Shown: positions 28,811 to 37,877 of the stretch, piece after piece
Position numbering within the stretch: position 1 is the stretch's first letter
Layout of the letters: each line of letters starts with the position of its first letter
Origin: Mesorhizobium tianshanense
GTDB lineage: Bacteria; Pseudomonadota; Alphaproteobacteria; Rhizobiales; Rhizobiaceae
NCBI RefSeq assembly: GCF_007830515.1
Contig: NZ_VLKT01000002.1
Span: 223,191 to 287,190 of the forward strand
DNA length: 64,000 bases
Direction: 5' to 3'
Program-made: the position numbers and the translations under genes
The notes under the pieces: generated by a model
Told to the model about the DNA's origin: nothing
The model's database searches: none
Seen by the model: the letters and a program-made list of their open reading frames with translations, nothing else

Positions 28811-30649
28811 TCACGACGCTGCTTTTCTTGTCGGCTCGAATATCGGAATGATGTTGTTGTTGTTCGATGGCCGCTCTCCGGCACCCGTCACCCGGTCGAG
28901 GTCGCCGCGCTTGCGAAGGCGGACCGCATCGAGCAGCATGCTGCCGGCCCAGCGATAGACATTGTTGTCGCGTACCATCTCGCGCATGGGCCGCATGCGC
29001 TCGCGCTGTTCGTCTGGCGTCATGGTCAGCGCCCGCAGCAGCGCCTCGCTCATCATGGCCGTATCGTAGGGGTTGACGATCAGCGCCTCCAGGAGTTCAT
29101 GCGAGGCGCCGGCGAAGGTGCTGAGCAACAGCACGCCCTGTTCGTCGTCGCGCGCCGCGACGAATTCCTTAGCCACCAAGTTCATGCCGTCATGCAGGCT
29201 GGTGACCATACATATGTCGGCAGCGCGATAGATCTCGTAGACCTGTTCCTGCGCGTGATGTTTGACCACCATCAGGACAGGACTGTAACCGTCGCTGCCG
29301 TAGCGCTGGTTGAGATCTTCGGCGTAGCGGCGGCATTCATCGTGGAGCTGCCTATAAGCCGGGAGCGTGCCCCGGCTGGGCGCCGCGATCTGCAGCAGAA
29401 CCAGTTTTCCAACCCATTCGGGATGTCTCGTGAACAATTCTTCGAGCGCCTGGAGCCGGTCGAGAATGCCCTTCGTGTAGTCGAGACGCTCGACGCCGAC
29501 GCACAGTTTGACATCCGCTTTCAGCCCGAACCTCTGGCGCAGGCGGGCGCGGCATTCGTCGACAGCAGGCAGGTTCGCCAAGAGTTCGGCCGGCCATCCT
29601 ATGGAGATGGGATAGGCGTGCACCAGCGTCGTCCTTCCGCCGTAGGAGATCGCCGCATCGGCCCGTTCTATACGGCTTTCCAGGAAGCGATCGACGCTTT
29701 CGGCGAAATTGTTGGCATGAAACTGGGTATGGAAGCCGACGATGGAGCTGCCGAGCAAGCCTTCCAGGATCCGTTCACGCCATGGACAGATGCTGAACAC
29801 TTCCGAGTTGGGCCATGGGATGTGCCAGAACGTGATGACGATCGCCTCGGGCAAGCGCTTGCGGATCATGCGCGGCAAAAGCGCGAAGTGGTAGTCCTGG
29901 ACCAGCACGATCGGCCGCTCGTTGCGCGCTTCGGCAACCACCGTATCGGCGAATTTCCGGTTGACGGCCTCATAGGCCTTCCAATCCGAGGCGCGAAAAA
30001 TCGGTCGGGTGAAGGCGATATGGCAAAGCGGCCACAAACCTTCGTTGGCGAAACCCAGATAATAGCCTTGGTATTCTTCCTCCGTCAGCCAGACCCTGCG
30101 TAGCGCGTAGGAGGGATTGTCAGGCGGCACCTCAATCCGGTCGTTCTGGTCGACCGTAAGACGGTCCGCTGTTCCGCCGCCATAGGCGATCCAGGTGCCG
30201 GCGCACGCGCGGGTGATCGGCTCGAGCGCCGAAACCAATCCGCTGGCCGGTACCACGAGTTCGACGCCATCATCCTTGATGTTGTGAATGTAGGGTTCGC
30301 GGTTGGACACTACGATCACCTGGGTATCCGGCAGATATTCGGCCAGGATCTTGCGCAAGGTGTCGGGCGACCATGCGATCAGCGCTGCATCGGCCGAGTG
30401 GCCGTTCTTTTCAAACTCCCGCAGCACTTTGCGCGCCGCTTCCGAAGCCACGTCCTCGCCGGCGGCGTACGCGACCGCAGGTGTGCGGCTTTGGCGCTGA
30501 CGGGATACCGAGAACACCACGGCAACAGCGGAAATGCCGAGGCTTGCAAGGAGCAGAACCCAGAGTACCTCTATGCCATAGTCTGACATTGGAACGACGA
30601 TCTTCCTGCGGCCGATTTTAGACCGTTTTTTCTTTTTCGCAGCCGACAA
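28811..30649 (-). CDS. GT20 trehalose-6-phosphate synthase-like protein with N-terminal membrane helix
   Basis: The GT20 domain (about residues 115-590) keeps the OtsA catalytic pattern: [10 protein letters not shown], the Asp in [11 protein letters not shown], the His in FWHIPWPN, the Arg and Lys in [11 protein letters not shown], and [12 protein letters not shown]. OtsA makes trehalose-6-phosphate from UDP-glucose and glucose-6-phosphate. The N-terminus is unusual: a KKKKRSK basic stretch, a membrane helix (about residues 25-46, [19 protein letters not shown]) and a 65-residue linker. No otsB phosphatase is adjacent. It lies in a minus-strand set behind a debranching-type glucosidase and a GT4, so the product may be another glucoside. 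Confidence 0.8.
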   Translation of the reverse strand: MSAAKKKKRSKIGRRKIVVPMSDYGIEVLWVLLLASLGISAVAVVFSVSRQRQSRTPAVAYAAGEDVASEAARKVLREFEKNGHSADAALIAWSPDTLRKILAEYLPDTQVIVVSNREPYIHNIKDDGVELVVPASGLVSALEPITRACAGTWIAYGGGTADRLTVDQNDRIEVPPDNPSYALRRVWLTEEEYQGYYLGFANEGLWPLCHIAFTRPIFRASDWKAYEAVNRKFADTVVAEARNERPIVLVQDYHFALLPRMIRKRLPEAIVITFWHIPWPNSEVFSICPWRERILEGLLGSSIVGFHTQFHANNFAESVDRFLESRIERADAAISYGGRTTLVHAYPISIGWPAELLANLPAVDECRARLRQRFGLKADVKLCVGVERLDYTKGILDRLQALEELFTRHPEWVGKLVLLQIAAPSRGTLPAYRQLHDECRRYAEDLNQRYGSDGYSPVLMVVKHHAQEQVYEIYRAADICMVTSLHDGMNLVAKEFVAARDDEQGVLLLSTFAGASHELLEALIVNPYDTAMMSEALLRALTMTPDEQRERMRPMREMVRDNNVYRWAGSMLLDAVRLRKRGDLDRVTGAGERPSNNNNIIPIFEPTRKAAS

Positions 30650-30753
30650 CTGGCGACAAGCTGCCGTGCGCCGGCATGGGTTTACAAACGCAGGATCGGG
30701 CCAGCGGTTCCGACAATTGGAGCGCCGCGGTCAGTTCGATGCGCAGAGCCAGG

Positions 30754-32916
30754 TTAGGTCCGCACGATGAGCGGCACTAACCCCTCATGTCGATCGGAGA
30801 GGAAGGCGACGACCCGGTCGCCGACACGCTGGAAGTTGAGGTCGACCACCGTCGCGCCGACGCGCAGATGCCTCAGCGTGAGCGTGTCTATACCAATCGG
30901 CAGCCTGGGACGGGCGACGCGGATTTCGCTGTCCCAGCCGTCGATTTCCATGCCGAGGCAGGCCTGCATCAGCATGAAGGCGGAACCGGCAGACCACGCC
31001 TGCGGTAAGCAGGCGACGGGATAGGCGATCGGCGCTTCGCCCGGGGCGCGGGTAAAACCGCAGAACAGCTCGGGCAACCGCATATTGAAATGAACCGCCG
31101 ATTCGAAAGTGCTGTTCATCAGCCGGACCACGCTTTCACGCTCGCCGTAGCGCGCCAGACCGGCGCCGCACATGGCGGTGTCATGCGGCCAGATCGAGCC
31201 GTTGTGATATGACATCGGGTTGAAGAACACGGCATCGTCGGCGAGCGTCCTCAGCCCCCAGCCCGAATGGAAGGATGCCGAAAGCAGCTGATCGGCGACC
31301 ATCCTCGCCCGTACCGGGTCGGGGAGACCGACATAGAGAAGGTGCCCGACATTAGATGTCCGTACCTTGCAGGGCTCGCCGGCGCCGTCGATCGCCAAGG
31401 CATAGAAGCCGAGATCGTCCAGCCAGAAATGGCGTTCCACAGCGGCGCGCATGGCCTCGGCAAGGCTGTCCCAATGATCGGCCCTGTCGTCCTCGCCGCG
31501 GCGACGGGCGAGCGCCGCCAGTCCCCGGAATGCGGCAAAGACATAGCCTTGCACCTCCACCAGGGCAATCGGTCCCTTGGGGATGCGGCCATCTGCATGG
31601 AAGACGGAATCGATGCTGTCTTTCCATCCCTGGTTGGTGAGGCCGGACTCGGCGGCACGTTGATAGGTGACGAAACCGGTCGCACGGCTTGCCTCCTCGG
31701 TCCATTCGGCCGCGGCGCAGAGCGACTGCCACAGGCTGTCGATGAACGCCATGTCGCCGGTACGGTCCGCGTAGGCGCAGGCGAGATGGATGTAAAGCGG
31801 CGTCGTGTCGACGCCGCCATAGTAGCGGCCGAAGGGGAGCTCCCGCAGCGCCGCCATCTCGCCCTTGCGGGTCTCGTGCATGATCTTGCCTGGCTGCGAA
31901 TCGCTGAACGGCGACGTTTCTGTCGCCTGGTGTTGAGCGAGGAAGGCCAGCACGCCCCGCGCGAGGCCCGGATTGAGCCACAGCATCTGCAGCGCGGAGA
32001 TCACGCCGTCGCGGCCGAACGCCGTCGAAAACCAAGGGATGCCCGCATAGGGGTAAGGTCCGGTCGCAAGTTCGGTGGTCAGCAGCGCCACGTCCGCCCG
32101 GGCGCGCTCGATACAATCGTTGAAAACGCGCCCAGAACTGTACATCGTGGCGCCATGGCGGCGCTTGGCCCGCATGCCGAAGCGAGCCCGGGCCGCGGCG
32201 GCGCGGAAACGATCGCGGTTCGGTGCTTCCGCCACCTCGGAACCGACTTCGACATACACCACCTTGCTGCTGCGCCTCGCCACGGCAATCAGGAAATCCG
32301 CACGGTCGGCCATCAGATGGTCCGGCGCCTGCGAGAACGATATCGCCGACATTCGCGCCAGCCCGTCCAACCCGTCATAGCGAAACAGGACGGAGGTCCC
32401 ATCCGTCACGGCAGCATGGGCCATCCCGCGCTTCGGCCTTGTCGAGCCGCGCACTTCGAACATGTCTCGGAAATCGGCTGTAAAATGCAACGAAACGCGG
32501 ATGGTGGAGTGTTCCTGGCTGTAATTGGAAAGTGTGATGCGTTCAAACAGCCGATCCTGCCAAAGCAGCCTAGTGCGTTCGATATGGATCGCGCCCTGTG
32601 GAATGTCCCGGCCGCGACCGCTCTGCATCGGCAGATTGGTCAGGTTGGAGGTGAAGAGGACATTGTCCTGGCTGAGCGACGCGCCGAGCAGCGATGTCTG
32701 CCGGCCGCCGACGGTCAGCCGGAATTCGGAAAGCACCCGCGTGTCGTCACGGAAGAAACCATCGCCGGCGCCGCGGATATCTCCATAGGCGTCGGCCACG
32801 GCAAAACAGTCGCCTTGCTTGAGCGCGAACAGCCGGTGCGGCTCTCGAGGTGCGGTGGGGTCCAGGGAGGCAAGTGCCACCGCGGGATCAAGCTTGCGCT
32901 CATCGAGTTGGGTCAT
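30754..32916 (-). CDS. Amylo-alpha-1,6-glucosidase / glycogen debranching-type glycoside hydrolase
   Basis: The 720-residue protein has the N-terminal GDE_N_bis-like region (LFALKQGDCFAVADAYGDIRG and FFRDDTRVLSEFRL) and a C-terminal (alpha/alpha)6 catalytic region (about residues 285-650) with PWFSTAFGRDGVISALQMLW and SYHNGSIWPHDTAM. Members cleave alpha-1,6 branches or related alpha-glucosidic bonds. No signal peptide is seen, so it is probably cytoplasmic. It stands between the GT4 and GT20 genes on the same strand, a combination seen in rhizobial loci for stored or osmoprotective glucans. The exact substrate is not known. Confidence 0.85.
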   Translation of the reverse strand: MTQLDERKLDPAVALASLDPTAPREPHRLFALKQGDCFAVADAYGDIRGAGDGFFRDDTRVLSEFRLTVGGRQTSLLGASLSQDNVLFTSNLTNLPMQSGRGRDIPQGAIHIERTRLLWQDRLFERITLSNYSQEHSTIRVSLHFTADFRDMFEVRGSTRPKRGMAHAAVTDGTSVLFRYDGLDGLARMSAISFSQAPDHLMADRADFLIAVARRSSKVVYVEVGSEVAEAPNRDRFRAAAARARFGMRAKRRHGATMYSSGRVFNDCIERARADVALLTTELATGPYPYAGIPWFSTAFGRDGVISALQMLWLNPGLARGVLAFLAQHQATETSPFSDSQPGKIMHETRKGEMAALRELPFGRYYGGVDTTPLYIHLACAYADRTGDMAFIDSLWQSLCAAAEWTEEASRATGFVTYQRAAESGLTNQGWKDSIDSVFHADGRIPKGPIALVEVQGYVFAAFRGLAALARRRGEDDRADHWDSLAEAMRAAVERHFWLDDLGFYALAIDGAGEPCKVRTSNVGHLLYVGLPDPVRARMVADQLLSASFHSGWGLRTLADDAVFFNPMSYHNGSIWPHDTAMCGAGLARYGERESVVRLMNSTFESAVHFNMRLPELFCGFTRAPGEAPIAYPVACLPQAWSAGSAFMLMQACLGMEIDGWDSEIRVARPRLPIGIDTLTLRHLRVGATVVDLNFQRVGDRVVAFLSDRHEGLVPLIVRT

Positions 32917-32956
32917 TCGTTACACATCTCTCTCGCTTTGCCCGAGGTAGCGCCGC

Positions 32957-34018
32957 TCACGATGCTCTTGCTTCGGCCGAGGCGCCGATTAGGCACGCAT
33001 AAGCGGCCACGTAGTCGCGCGCCATTCTCTTGGCGGAAAACCGCCTTTCGAAGATAGCTCGCACTTTCCGCCTGTCGAGCCGCAGCAAGCCGGGCACCGA
33101 CGCGACCGCACCCTCTATGGAATCCACGATGAAACCGGTCACGCCATGATCGACGATCTCCGGCATGGCGCCGGCGTTCCAGGCGATTACCGGCGTGCCG
33201 CAGGCCATCGCTTCTATGACGGCAAGACCGAACGGCTCGGGCCAGTCGATCGGGAATACAAGGCCGACCGCCTTGCCGAGGAATTCCGCCTTCTTGTCCT
33301 CCTCGATCTCGCCGACATAGTCGACACGGTCACCGTCGATCAGCGGCTCGACCACCTTGTGGAAGTAAGCGCGGTCGTCGTCGCCTATCTTTGCCGCAAG
33401 CTTCAGTTTCAGCCCCGATCGCAGCGCGATCTCGACGGCACGATCCGGACGCTTGTCGCGCGACATCCGGCCAAGGAAGGCAAGGTAGGGTTCTCCTCGG
33501 TTAGTCGCGAAAGTCGGTTCGTAGATATCGGTCGGGAGCCCGTGGTGGATCGTCGCCAGCCAGTTGGCATTGGCGAGCCCCGTTCTTTGGCTGCGGGAGA
33601 CGGAGATCATCGGGAAACGCGGAAAACGCTCGTAGGCCGGCGCCAGATCGACATAGTCGAGCCTGCCATGTGGCGTTGTCACCGTCCGCTCCGATATGTG
33701 TGAGAAGAAGGAAAAGTGCAGGAAATGACTAAGGTGGAAGTGAATGATATCAAATTGTTGAGATCGTTTTTTCACCTCAGATAGCATCAAGAGATGCGCG
33801 GCTGTCTCGGATTTTAGCGGACGTGGATCAAGACGCAGCGCACGCTCGCGACACGGCACCAATTTTGCCGACGTCCTTGTGTCGCCGCTGGCGAACAAGG
33901 TTACATCATGGCCAAGCTCGACCAAGCCTTCGGTCAGATAGGAGACAATGCGCTCCGTGCCTCCATAGAGCCGAGGCGGCACGGATTCATGGAGCGGCGC
34001 CACATGGGCTATTCTCAT
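32957..34018 (-). CDS. Glycosyltransferase family 4
   Basis: This 353-residue GT-B enzyme starts MRIAHVAPLHESVPPRLYGGTERIVSYL, the usual GT4 donor-domain opening with a GGTER loop. The C-terminal domain has EPFGLAVIEAMACGTPVIAW and a PEIVDHGVTGFIVD tail, which carry the Glu residues that bind the nucleotide sugar. Acceptor and donor are not predictable. It is the first gene of the minus-strand set GT4-glucosidase-GT20, 40 bases before the glucosidase. Confidence 0.85.
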   Translation of the reverse strand: MRIAHVAPLHESVPPRLYGGTERIVSYLTEGLVELGHDVTLFASGDTRTSAKLVPCRERALRLDPRPLKSETAAHLLMLSEVKKRSQQFDIIHFHLSHFLHFSFFSHISERTVTTPHGRLDYVDLAPAYERFPRFPMISVSRSQRTGLANANWLATIHHGLPTDIYEPTFATNRGEPYLAFLGRMSRDKRPDRAVEIALRSGLKLKLAAKIGDDDRAYFHKVVEPLIDGDRVDYVGEIEEDKKAEFLGKAVGLVFPIDWPEPFGLAVIEAMACGTPVIAWNAGAMPEIVDHGVTGFIVDSIEGAVASVPGLLRLDRRKVRAIFERRFSAKRMARDYVAAYACLIGASAEARAS

Positions 34019-34235
34019 AGCTTGGCATTTCCCTCAAAGATCATCGCTGAAGCCGAAATGCACCAGCCCCCCTGAGCGTTCCCACGACGGCAAGACGTCG
34101 GGCGATAGCCGGGGATTCACTCAGCTGGTCCGCTGCGATTTATCGAGGGCCGCAGGCCCTTTGCCGGGAACCAATTGGCTGGCCGCGAATTTAATTAGGT
34201 TGATCGAATGCATCGCGATCGACCGGAAGGAACCA

Positions 34236-34538
34236 ATGGATCGTCTGCAATTCTTTTCGCCAGTGCGGATTTCGCGCGCGCCTGGGCAGCCGGTGGAAGA
34301 CATCGACGGCGTTAGGGAAGCGATGGCGTTCCTGCGGAAATGGCCAAAGGGGCGGCGCGGGCCGGTGTATCAATGCGCACTGAACTGTTGCGCTGCAGCT
34401 CTGGCAAGCCAGATGTCTGCCGAGGAAGCAAGAAAGGCGTTTACGGGCTTTGCCCGGATCACCCGCCTGCTGGACGACGATATGGCACTGCCGATGGACA
34501 GCGAAAATAGGGGCAGTGCCTACGCGCTGAGGCGATAG
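34236..34538 (+). CDS. DUF982 domain protein, copy 2
   Basis: The 100-residue protein starts MDRLQFFSPVRIS after GGAAGGAA. Residues such as FLRKWPKGRRGPVYQCALNCC and EEARKAFTGFARITRLLDDDMALP are nearly the same as in the gene at 24358-24660, about 9.9 kb away in the same orientation. The 75 bases upstream are similar too. The start at 34236 was chosen over 34161 because of the ribosome site and the matching start of copy 1. Its function is unknown. The 217 bases between the GT4 start and this gene hold nothing else recognised. Confidence 0.8.
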   Translation: MDRLQFFSPVRISRAPGQPVEDIDGVREAMAFLRKWPKGRRGPVYQCALNCCAAALASQMSAEEARKAFTGFARITRLLDDDMALPMDSENRGSAYALRR

Positions 34539-34602
34539 ATGCCAGCGAGCCTTGCTTGCCGTTGATGAGCAAAGGAAATCTGCATCAAAGTGCTGGCGAT
34601 CG

Positions 34603-35460
34603 TTAGCGCTGGGTCGACCATGCGGCACGAAGGTCGTTGGCTTGGGCGGTCCTGACGCCGCAAGCGGTCAGGGCGTATTTGGTTGCAGCTACGAGCGCGG
34701 CATTGTCCTTGGCGGTTGTGCCGTCGGCCAGGGCAAAATTGTTCTCGAAGCCGACGCGGGCATGACCGCCCAGCAGGGCACCGGCCGTGACGCAGGCGGT
34801 TTCCTCCCGGCCGAAGGCGCAGACCATCCAGTGCGCGAAGCGCGGACGCTCATGTGCGAGGAAGGGAAGCAGGTCAGCCGGCCGCGAAACCTGTCCTGGC
34901 GTATAGCGGCCGAGCACATAGAGCACCGGGATATCGTCGAAAGGCACTAGTCCGCGCTGCTGCATGGCGGCCAGGGCCGACGCCTCCTCGGGCGCGTAGA
35001 GGATCATCTGAGGGGCGATCCGCTCGCTCTTCAACCACCACAGGAACTCCGCGAAAGCGTTCTCATGGGAAGGGCTGGGCACCAGTTCGCGCAGCGCCAG
35101 CGAAACCGCCTCGGGGCGAGTAGCGCGCACCACCGCCATCTGTTCGGCCGGTTGGTATCGGCCGACCGCTTCGCTGGTGATCTGGATGACCAGCCGCTCG
35201 CCCACCGCATCACGTATCGCTTTCGTCGCCTCGCGATAGGCGTGCGCGTCGAGCAAATGGCCGCCGTCGCGATCGCGAACATGCGCATGGATCATGGCGG
35301 CGCCCGCCTCGAGGCAGGCTGCGGCGGTCCGGGCCAATTCCTGGGGGCCGATCGGCAGGGCAGGGTGGTCTTCCTTGCCACGCCGCCCACCGTTCGGAGC
35401 AACGGCGATTGCCGCTGGCGCGATGAGTCCGGGTCCGGCTGCGCCCCTGTCGACGGTCAT
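34603..35460 (-). CDS. BKACE family beta-keto acid cleavage enzyme (DUF849)
   Basis: BKACE enzymes condense a beta-keto acid with acetyl-CoA and split it into acetoacetate plus a new acyl-CoA; the prototype is 3-keto-5-aminohexanoate cleavage enzyme (Kce). The 285-residue protein shows the zinc-binding pair in MIHAHVRDRDG (His58 and His60), the ITSEAVGRY loop and the C-terminal GHARVGFENN motif. Residues around the substrate pocket are not assigned, so the substrate is open. It is divergent from a class III aminotransferase with 94 bases between starts, and near a TAXI-TRAP transporter. Confidence 0.88.
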   Translation of the reverse strand: MTVDRGAAGPGLIAPAAIAVAPNGGRRGKEDHPALPIGPQELARTAAACLEAGAAMIHAHVRDRDGGHLLDAHAYREATKAIRDAVGERLVIQITSEAVGRYQPAEQMAVVRATRPEAVSLALRELVPSPSHENAFAEFLWWLKSERIAPQMILYAPEEASALAAMQQRGLVPFDDIPVLYVLGRYTPGQVSRPADLLPFLAHERPRFAHWMVCAFGREETACVTAGALLGGHARVGFENNFALADGTTAKDNAALVAATKYALTACGVRTAQANDLRAAWSTQR

Positions 35461-35493
35461 GTGTGCAGTCCAATTGTTTCAGTATTGCGCACT

Positions 35494-35511
35494 ATGTAAC
35501 ATATGTTGCAT
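35494..35511. promoter_or_regulatory. Imperfect palindrome in the BKACE/aminotransferase intergenic region
   Basis: ATGTAACATATGTTGCAT consists of two nine-base arms with one mismatch. It lies 34 bases from the BKACE start and 44 bases from the aminotransferase start. The half-site ATGTAACA also occurs at 37761-37768, at the start codon of the RpiR-type regulator. It is a candidate operator for that regulator. Confidence 0.5.
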
Positions 35512-35554
35512 GATAAGTTCGCTCCAAATCGCGCCATCGTCAATCGAGGAAAGA

Positions 35555-36877
35555 ATGACACACATCCTGCATCGCCAGATCCATGCGACCCTGCCCGTCG
35601 TGGCTGGCGGCAAAGGTATCGAACTCTTCGACCGCGATGGCCGGGCCTATATCGACGCTTCAGGCGGGGCGGCGGTTTCGTGCCTCGGCCACGGCCATCC
35701 CGACGTGACGGCCGCGCTCCACACCCAGGCCGACAAACTCGCATACGCCCATACCAGCTTCTTCACCAATGAGCCGGCCGAGACGCTGGCCGACAGGCTG
35801 GTCGCCGGCGCACCGCAAGGCATCAGCCACGTCTATTTCGTGTCCGGCGGCTCCGAGGCGGTAGAGGCGGCGTTGAAGATGGCACGGCAGTTTTTCGTCG
35901 AGACTGGCAGGCCTGAGCGGCGAAACGTCATCGCCCGACGCCAGAGCTATCACGGCAACACGCTCGGCGCTCTCGCCGCCGGGGGTAACGAGTGGCGGCG
36001 TGCGCAATTCCGCCCGTTGCTGATCGACACGCATCACATCGACCCATGCTATGCCTACCGCCACCAGGAAGCTGGTGAGAGCGAGCAGGCCTACGGCCTG
36101 CGCGCAGCCCAGGCGCTCGAGGACAAAATCCTCGAACTCGGTCCGGAGACTGTCATGGCTTTCGTTGCAGAACCTGTCGTCGGCGCGACAGCAGGAGCAG
36201 TGCCCGCCGTTCCCGGCTATTTCAGGCGCATCCGCGAAATCTGTGACCGCTACGGTGTGCTCCTCATCCTCGACGAGGTGATGTGCGGCATGGGCCGCAC
36301 CGGCACGCTGCACGCCTGCGAGCAGGACGGCGTCGCGCCCGACCTGATGACAGTCGCCAAAGGGCTCGGCGGAGGCTACCAACCCATTGGTGCGGTGCTG
36401 CTTTCGCGCCGTATCTTCGATGCTTTCGCCGAAGGCTCCGGCTTCTTCCAGCACGGCCACACCTATATGTGCCACCCCATGGCCTGCGCGGCAGCGCTTG
36501 CCGTCCACGAGGTCATCGAGCGGGACCGCCTGCTCGACAACGTCAAGGCGATGGGCGCCCATCTCGCCCGGCGCCTCGGCGAGCGCTTTTCCAACCACGC
36601 CCATGTCGGCGACATCCGCGGTCGTGGCCTCTTCATGGGACTTGAGCTGGTCGAAGACCGTTCGTCCAAGGAGCCGTTCGATCCGGACCGCAAATTACAT
36701 GCACGCATCAAGCGCGAGGCGATGGCGCGAGGCCTGCTCGTCTATCCCGCGGGGGGCACGATCGACGGCGCGCGCGGCGATCATGTGCTGCTTGCACCGC
36801 CCTTCATCATAGACGCCGCAGCGATCGACGTTGTTGTTGAACGGCTCGGCGACGCGATAGACGCTGCGGTGGCATAG
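35555..36877 (+). CDS. Class III pyridoxal-phosphate aminotransferase
   Basis: The start at 35555 (MTHILHRQIHATLP) after CGAGGAAAG gives 440 residues; an earlier frame opening at 35294 lies inside the BKACE gene. The class III pattern is clear: SGGSEAVEAALKMARQF, RRQSYHGNTLGAL, LDEVMCGMGRTG, and the PLP-binding Lys in MTVAKGLGGGYQPIGAVL. Enzymes of this group act on omega-amino, beta-amino or gamma-amino acids. The position opposite BKACE suggests that it makes the beta-keto acid which BKACE cleaves. This is inference from context. Confidence 0.9.
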   Translation: MTHILHRQIHATLPVVAGGKGIELFDRDGRAYIDASGGAAVSCLGHGHPDVTAALHTQADKLAYAHTSFFTNEPAETLADRLVAGAPQGISHVYFVSGGSEAVEAALKMARQFFVETGRPERRNVIARRQSYHGNTLGALAAGGNEWRRAQFRPLLIDTHHIDPCYAYRHQEAGESEQAYGLRAAQALEDKILELGPETVMAFVAEPVVGATAGAVPAVPGYFRRIREICDRYGVLLILDEVMCGMGRTGTLHACEQDGVAPDLMTVAKGLGGGYQPIGAVLLSRRIFDAFAEGSGFFQHGHTYMCHPMACAAALAVHEVIERDRLLDNVKAMGAHLARRLGERFSNHAHVGDIRGRGLFMGLELVEDRSSKEPFDPDRKLHARIKREAMARGLLVYPAGGTIDGARGDHVLLAPPFIIDAAAIDVVVERLGDAIDAAVA

Positions 36878-36889
36878 CGGCAGCGCTTC

Positions 36890-37762
36890 TCATTCCGGCA
36901 GATAGGCCCCGAATGCCTGTAGCTCCAGCTCCGTCTCCCTGACGCGGGCCGCGGCTGCTGGCCCGCTGCGCGCCAGCATCGTTGCAGCCAGCGCTTCCAC
37001 GATGGCCATAGCCGCGGCCACCGACGGGAAGAAGGACGGGCTGTCGGTAGAGAATCGCAAGGTAACGTCCGCATGCCGCGCGATCGGAGCAGCCATGCTG
37101 TCGGCGATCGCGACAATCGGGACGCTGCGTCGCCGCGCGGCCTCCACCACTGGCCCGAGTTCCCGCGAATAGGGCAAAAAGCCGATCGCGACGACCGCTT
37201 CCCTCTTTCCAAGCGCTGCGAGTTCCGCCTCGATCGCACCGCCGTCGCCGCCGAGCAGCGTGATCTCGCGCCGAAACATCCGGCAGAGGTAGACGAGCGC
37301 ATGGGCGGGCGCGCGGCAGCTTCGGAACCCGGCGACGCGTATGCGCCGCGCTTTCTCCAGTATCGCACAAGCCCTTGCGATTTCTTCGCTGCCGTTGACC
37401 GCTTCGGCGGCCGCCAGATTGGCCACCGTCGTCCTCAGCGATTCCGCGAAAATCGCCTCCGACCCGCGCTTGACAAGCGCATCGGCCCTTGCCGCGAACG
37501 GCGCCTTGCCGGAGCGCAGCCGGTTCTCGAACGGCTTGCGCAGCGCCGCCCAGTCGTCGAAGCCCAGTCGCCGCGCCAGTCGCACGAAGGTCGTCGGCGT
37601 CACCTCTGACCGCGAGGCCAGCACCCGCATGGAAACCAGCGCCACCTCGTCGGGATGATCGACCAGGAATCGCGCCGCCTTGCGCAGTTCTGAGCTCAGT
37701 TGGGGGAGTTCGGTCAGTATGCGCGCCAGAAGCGCGTCGAAGCCCATCTCCCGCCTATCCAT
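36890..37762 (-). CDS. MurR/RpiR family transcriptional regulator
   Basis: The 290-residue protein has an N-terminal RpiR helix-turn-helix domain (about residues 1-80, with ELPQLSSELRKAARFLVDHP and SEVTPTTFVRLARRLGFDDW) and a SIS sugar/ligand-binding domain (about 110-260, with RIRVAGFRSCRAPAHAL and VVAIGFLPYSRELG). The start at 37762 was chosen; 37747 is an in-frame alternative. It sits between the aminotransferase and the TAXI-TRAP genes, divergent from the latter, and is probably the local regulator. Confidence 0.88.
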   Translation of the reverse strand: MDRREMGFDALLARILTELPQLSSELRKAARFLVDHPDEVALVSMRVLASRSEVTPTTFVRLARRLGFDDWAALRKPFENRLRSGKAPFAARADALVKRGSEAIFAESLRTTVANLAAAEAVNGSEEIARACAILEKARRIRVAGFRSCRAPAHALVYLCRMFRREITLLGGDGGAIEAELAALGKREAVVAIGFLPYSRELGPVVEAARRRSVPIVAIADSMAAPIARHADVTLRFSTDSPSFFPSVAAAMAIVEALAATMLARSGPAAAARVRETELELQAFGAYLPE

Positions 37763-37877
37763 GTAACAAGTATTCCCTTGATTGATAAAGCGCAACAATC
37801 GTAGCATGCATCGACGTGCCTTGATACAAAAACACCGGACGGCCGCGACGGCACGCAAAGCACCAAGGGAGAATCAG

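Noticed and set aside
31267..33057. Long plus-strand open frame (596 codons) opposite the debranching-type glucosidase
   Set aside because: The minus-strand product has a clear family and motifs; the plus-strand frame is Arg/His/Gly-rich with no domain.
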